Positions 58,719 through 64,000 of a DNA stretch of 64,000 nt are shown here, piece by piece. Position numbers and translations under genes: made by a program. Under the pieces are notes generated by a model that was not told where the DNA came from, did not search any database, and saw only the letters and a list, made by a program, of their open reading frames with translations. Every line of letters begins with the position of its first letter. Position 1 is the stretch's first letter. Source of the stretch: Stratiolaelaps scimitus. Its lineage: Eukaryota > Arthropoda > Arachnida > Mesostigmata > Laelapidae. The DNA lies in contig JABWDB010000049.1 of NCBI GenBank assembly GCA_019614645.1, forward strand, positions 1,426,001 through 1,490,000, in the 5' to 3' direction.

Positions 58719-61290
58719 CATATGCGTATTCATTAAGCAGCACATATAGATGAACGATCATCATAACATAAAGAAGAAGTGTCGTTTCTGCACAAGTCGT
58801 CAATATATCTGTAAATATATAGTGCTTCAACTGAACACTTACTACTTTACATGTTCTTTGTATTCTCTCGTTGTTTTCTATTTGTTTCCATTTGCGTCGT
58901 TCTGGTTCGTTCACGACAACGAACGAGCGAACCAATGCTGAACGTTGAAATGCAAAAGCAAATTACGAAAGTCGGTTATGCCCATCAGGATGGACGACGT
59001 CGTATAATGAGGTCGCACTCTATACCATCAATTTGTATATTGTCCGTTGGTCACCTTATTGAGTATTGGTGTCATTGTGCTGTCCGTTAAGTGATTTTGT
59101 TCTTGCTGTCGAGTTTACGTGGTTTCAAAAAATTATTTATCTCCGCAAAAACGAGCAACAAAATACCTATAACGATGTAGTCCGACGGAAGACAAACGCG
59201 AAAAAAAATGTGCTAAGAGGGACTGTGTGTGTGTGTGTGTGTAAGTATTGTATTTGAACTGTGCGGGATGCATTCGGTACATCATGATGTATGGTGGTTC
59301 CCGTAAACTGGTAATGGTCAGATGCAGGGAATCATCCTTGTGACTGCTTCATAGAGGGTAGGGCGGGAGGAGTCTTGTTGCTGCAGTATCAACAACCGAC
59401 GAGAGAAAGAGGACCGAGATATACGAGTTTGCTCGCTCGAAATAGCCACAGGCCGAAAAAAAGCACAAGGGTGTAGGAACAGCTGTATGGAACAAAGGCG
59501 AAGTGAAGTGCATACATCTATATATATATACATATATATAATGCAATTATTATTATTGTTATTATCATGTCTATTATTACGATAACACACACACACACAC
59601 ATTATGAGATACCATTTAGAAGGAAGAGTATCCTATTGTTTCTTCCTTCGGAGTCACTATAAGCATAGATACCTGATAAATCGATGATATGAAGGATAGT
59701 ATATTCGGTAATTATCCTCTAGGTATTTTATCAATAGAGCTATATTCCTAAAATAATAAACCGTATGTGCAAATCTATATAGGATATTGTTTTTCGACAG
59801 CGTCACGAAGATACCGGGCAGATTCGTTCTCCTTTCCAAGGGAAATCATTTCTGGAGAAGGCGATACGGCAGGCACTTCTGTCAGCTACGATGATTAGTC
59901 AAATTTTCACTCACAAATATTTGCAACGTACAATGTAATCGAACGGAATTGCAACAGGGACGACTGTGTCATATAGTTTCGCTGTGAAAGCATTTCGAAG
60001 CATTTCGTTTCACGTAGAGAAGAGCCTATCACGCATTTCGACGATAGCTTCGCTTCGATATCGTTCATCTTCTGTGTAATTTACGACGAACAGGAAATTG
60101 AAGAGGCGAATGAGGACCTGCTGTTTTGCCACGCGTTCACGATCGACGCGTGTACGTACCGAGCACTCTTTAATAAGAGTACTCAATAACGAGCAGATCA
60201 ATAAATGAAGAAAGTATGCTATCATTCCTTTATGTGAAAACATGTACTGTTCACTTCGGGAGTTGTTTGCAAGGCTTCTTCTTCTCTATCCGTCCTGTTA
60301 TGAGGTATTATGTTTATTTCGTATTTAGCCAGCGATTACGTTTCGAGGTGAGTAAATACTGTCGGCCAAGGGGTGACGGTCCCTCTGAAGACTGAAGACT
60401 TCAGATTAGGAATAACTCTTTCGAACAATTCCGAGCTATCCAGTTTCTAAGGTTATCTGCTCTCCGACGAATTCCGACTGTTCAGTGGTACGTTCCGAGA
60501 TTCTCCTGTCATATAGTCAACATATCGCGTAAATATCATCCGTAAAATACACGACGGGTTTTGCTTGAGCGAGTAAAGTCACCGAGCACGATCGAATATG
60601 AAAGCGAGATAAATATACTACAATTTAATACTCACGCATTCGAATGTAAAAGGTTAAATAGATAATGAAGATTACAGATTAAAGATCACAAACATCCCGC
60701 TGTGTCAAGAATCCTGCGAAAATGTAGAAAGTATAATAATATTTAAAATATATATATAATAATATAAGTAACATAATACCGCGTCAGCTGCAGGTTGCAG
60801 TTCCCTTTAGTATCGACAACCGCAGTTGTTTAGTACATCGTACACATATTTATATTACTGGATAGACAAGAGGATAGCGCTTCCTCTCGGATTCATTGAG
60901 AACTATGGCCGACAAATAGGGTACCTTACTGAGAGTGGCTTGGATGAATTAAAATCTCTAACACGGGACGCACCGATGTAAGTATCTGCTAGCTGCTACT
61001 CAAGATGACTTTAAGACATACACCATATATGAGAAAACATCTTGTTCACATCGATCCTTCGTCCTTTTTGGATCGAATAAAATCTGTGTAATGTTACATA
61101 TTCGGTATTCTTGGGCATTATTTGAATGTAGGTTTAAAGTTTCGCTGAACAATCCGAAAGTACAAGGCCGCATCGAGTTGCATGTGTGTCCTGTGGCATG
61201 GTGTCTTGAGGTTACTGGCGTTGCGCCCATGACATCCGGGAGGGCTATATATATATATTATTATATATATAATACTACTTCTTGATACCT
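57954..61290. other. Intergenic DNA, no gene seen
   Basis: Between the convergent AT-hook gene and REXO2. AT-rich with (AT)n tracts (58687-58714, 59518-59540), short (GT)n/(CA)n runs near 59227 and 59588, and a GA tract at 58549. Open frames are short and repeat-driven. Confidence 0.55.
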
Positions 61291-61307
61291 GGAATAGGAT
61301 AACCTAA

Positions 61308-61491
61308 AAAGGTTCTCGGGCTGACTCTCAGCCAACATTTAACGTCCACGATACTGCTTTTAGCACTGCTTCGTAAGACGGACCCCTTTTAAATGCAATT
61401 GTCAAACGGTGGGGTCAAACTCGTGCACCTACGTCCGTCTCCTCCGATTGCGAGGCGCACCCGAATGCACCACCAGGCCACCGGGTTCGAC
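61308..61491 (-). mobile_element. Complete tRNA-derived SINE with target duplication
   Basis: A 184 bp insertion between two 17 bp repeats that differ at one base: ggaataggataacctaa (61291-61307) and ggaataggattacctaa (61492-61508). On the minus strand it begins ccggtggcctggtggtgc, with an A box in tggcctggtgg, has a B-box-like gagtttgacccc about 65 nt later, then a body shared with 37787-37866, and ends in cctttttt-like sequence. Head, body and duplication together define a SINE family present in this genome. Confidence 0.75.
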
Positions 61492-61547
61492 GGAATAGGA
61501 TTACCTAAGAAATTATGACCTAACATATCTTGTTTACATCATACTGT

Positions 61548-61553
61548 TTTATT
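61548..61553 (-). terminator. Candidate poly(A) signal of REXO2
   Basis: Complement of tttatt gives AATAAA on the minus strand about 225 nt after the REXO2 stop codon at 61775. The only perfect hexamer I found in that interval. Confidence 0.5.
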
Positions 61554-61774
61554 GTAGCATATATCTATATATTATATATATATATATCTATATATATATA
61601 CATACAGAGCAAAACATGTATACCTGTACACGATAGATAACAAATAACGGCAACTTCATCGTACTATATTCTAATTAAAGACGGTACAATTTCTACAATA
61701 TCCAGAGCTATTATTCTCTCTATCGCAATCTGTATACACTTAACTACCTCCTGACGAATTTCCACTACTAAATT

Positions 61775-63653
61775 CTATTTGAATAGTGCTTTTCTAAAAT
61801 ATTGAAGCTGCTCAATGCTTTCCAGGATGTCATCATATGCACGATGAGCTTTTTGTTTCTTGGGTTCATTTTCGCAAACATCCGGGTACCACCTGAAATC
61901 AATCATGCCAACGATTCCAGAATTAGAAGTATTTAGAGTGCATAAACACCTCATTTCGGTCCGCTCCAAAATCAACGTTTCAAGAAATCATCACCACAGT
62001 TCGCTTCCATGTCCAGCTCATTACCTTTTGCAAAGCTCCTTGATACTACTAACGTCAATAATACGATAATGAAGGTGGTCGTACACGTTCGGCATGTAAC
62101 ATCGAATAAATTGACGATCTGCGTGAACGCTATTGCCCCCCAGCGGTACCTGGTAACAGAGAGCGAAGGAAGAAATATAGACGTATGTAGAGTATTATAC
62201 ACAAACGTCTCGAGGAGAGAATTCGCGGTGATGGTAAAGTGATGGCAAAGGCTAAATGATCTTTCCATGCAGAATGATGATACAACAGCAACAGATATAT
62301 ATATATATATATCTGTTGTACACTGAGTAACGGTGTCGTCAGCGGTAATTTTTCCTAAGAATTTGGCCATATTTTTATATGCCGCGGACTTTCCAATGTA
62401 AATGTGCATTCTCACCTTTTTGGGAGTTGTGTGTTTCTGAAGAAAGGCCAGGACTGTCTGTTCAGCCTCCTTCAGAGAGATCTTACTTTTGAGGCACGCT
62501 TCCGTTAAACCCGATGCTCCATGGTGCTCCTTGCACCAGTCGTTCATCGCTAGGGTAGTCAAAGAGAATTAGTTCATTTGTGCTCACTTACAAATATCGT
62601 TGACCTCACCTGTCAAGATATGCTTTTTTTGAGTGCGATTATGTAATGAGCAAATACGAATATCTTCAGATATAGAACAAATAGGTCCAATATATACTCG
62701 AGAATTATTTTGCTTTACAATGATAACTACTAATACTGGTAGATTGCGCTCACCGTTGAGGACGTATTCGGGTTGATGCACGATAATCTGCTCAATTTTC
62801 GCCACCTCGTTGAGGTCCTTATCAGTAATAACACAGGAGATCTCCATTATGGTATCCTTGTCGGGATTCAAACCTAATTAGATAATAATGAAAATTGTCA
62901 GCACCAGATTATTATTTTCAAATCAAATGACAAATTCTCAAAACGGATATTCTAACAGCAGAACGAAAGTTAATTAGACTATACGAATAGGAGTCGCAAG
63001 ATGTTTGAATAGCTTGAATAAAAAATACACCTTCAGAGTATCCGAGGGATGTGGGGCGGTGGCCGCAAAATCGAATTTCGGGCTGACATACTGAAGAAAG
63101 CAAGGCTGTCACATGAAGTACAAGCGCATGCTTGACTTGGTGGTTTTGGAACAATCGTAAAATAGGCAGGCCAATTATAAAATGATACTTAGTGATTTCA
63201 TGCTTTAAGATAGTTGGTTTATTCTGCGCTCTTGTTATCAGATTCTTCGCACGGCTTTCTTCTCGTTACCGATCGTTTTTATAACTCATCAGAAGATGGA
63301 ACGAAAGAGAGTTAATGCGAAATTGGTATTTGTCACATAGTCTATTATATTCATGAACAGTATATTTTGATCATTAGCTAATTTACAAAATGTTCTATCT
63401 ATGAAAACTTCATCAACGGCGGCTTCACTGCCGGTTTAAGCAAGCAACCTACATGTATACCGCTAACTTCAGTTCTACAAGTGTCACTAACTGAAGTTTA
63501 ACTTCGAACCATTAAAACAAGAACAACAAACGTTCCACGTAGCCTCGAACAACTTGAGCAAATGAACACAAATCAACGGAAATTTAACCGGTGGAACATA
63601 CCAGTCATCTCCATGTCTATCCAGCAGATCCTCTGATCGATATCGGACGGCAT
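61775..63653 (-). CDS. REXO2: Oligoribonuclease REXO2, 5 exons
   Basis: Exons (minus) 63653-63602, 62873-62754, 62549-62416, 62149-62025 and 61892-61775 join in phase with GT/AG borders to 549 nt, 182 aa, matching the 181-aa bacterial Orn. A DEDDh 3'-5' exoribonuclease that degrades 2-5 nt RNA fragments left by RNA decay, in cytosol and mitochondria. Catalytic residues are visible: D13 and E15 in WIDMEMTG, D113 in [11 protein letters not shown]160 and D165 in [13 protein letters not shown]. Other conserved blocks are [45 protein letters not shown]. An in-frame ATG at 63767 would add 38 Arg/Ser-rich residues, a possible mitochondrial leader; I gave the shorter start because conservation begins there. 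Confidence 0.93.
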
Positions 63654-64000
63654 GCTTACGACAGTCGGTTGATCTTGGCTCACGACGTCAGTCCTGGAAG
63701 AGTTTGAATTATATTTAAATGACTTACTGTACAGAACCCCCACAGAACCTCTGCCCCTGACAGACATGAGCTATTGAAGTTGTCCAAGTTGTTCAATTCA
63801 AGATTTACATACATAAGACATTGCTTATGTTGATATCTAGAGGCAACGTATCTTTGTTCCTTTGTATTCACTATCCATCCACTAGTTCAGTCAATAATTC
63901 CTTAACTATACCCGTAGTTGAATATTTATCTGAATATGGCAGAGAAAACCATACCTTACGGTTTTAGTCATAACTACTATTCACATATTGTCGAGACATG
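63654..64000 (-). other. REXO2 upstream region
   Basis: Holds the optional N-terminal extension (to 63767) and presumably the promoter or an upstream exon. A ctcttccag at about 63690-63698 on the minus strand could be an acceptor, so the leader might instead come from an exon beyond the window. Confidence 0.4.

Noticed and set aside
62282..62415. Open frame beyond REXO2 exon 3 reading [17 protein letters not shown], which would replace the catalytic aspartate motif and suggest a dead paralogue
   Set aside because: It begins exactly at a consensus donor (aag|gtgaga). Splicing to 62149 in phase gives GNSVHADR with the aspartate intact, so the frame is intron read-through.
1..64000. CRISPR arrays, operons, ribosome binding sites, rRNA genes
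   Set aside because: Looked for and not seen. Tandem repeats are microsatellites without regular spacers, and gene structure is intron-split eukaryotic.

Overview
The window is eukaryotic nuclear DNA, most likely from an arthropod. Genes are split by introns of about 66 bp to 5 kb with GT/AG ends. Intergenic DNA is AT-rich and full of (AT)n microsatellites. Transposons include an R1-clade LINE, mariner, Ty3/gypsy and tRNA-derived SINEs. The protein families look animal. A mite or tick is my guess, but nothing seen here proves it.

Layout. Bases 1-5.8 kb are a graveyard of repeats: a gypsy gag-pro remnant, an internally deleted mariner with terminal inverted repeats, and copies of unnamed repeat families that recur at 13 kb and 24 kb. 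Bases 5.8-11.9 kb (minus) hold an R1-clade non-LTR retrotransposon with both ORFs open. A LINE 3' fragment lies at 12.0-12.3 kb. Bases 14.0-19.7 kb (plus) carry a five-exon gene for a DUF2236/MpaB-type oxygenase-like protein of 357 aa, with a dead gypsy pol inside its fourth intron, counting from the gene's 5' end by size (the intron between exons 3 and 4). Bases 20-30 kb hold no host gene I can support, only LINE remnants, repeats and a 159 bp retroelement with a perfect 18 bp target duplication.

Bases 32.4-38.9 kb (minus) encode the CCR4-NOT deadenylase CNOT7/Pop2 (five coding exons, 268 aa), with a phase-compatible alternative last exon at 34.1-34.3 kb. About 0.94 kb separates its start codon from that of a divergent plus-strand gene at 39.8-57.6 kb. 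That gene has 13 coding exons for about 1,775 aa, joining acidic/disordered sequence, three AT-hooks and a C-terminal region resembling the SAMD3-like family. Bases 61.8-63.7 kb (minus) encode oligoribonuclease REXO2 with all catalytic residues.

Functional links: CNOT7 shortens mRNA poly(A) tails and REXO2 removes the last few nucleotides of RNA decay, so two RNA-decay nucleases flank a probable chromatin-associated AT-hook protein. I see no evidence of coordinated function beyond the shared CNOT7/AT-hook promoter region. The splice models rest on consensus sites and codon phase only, without transcript data.
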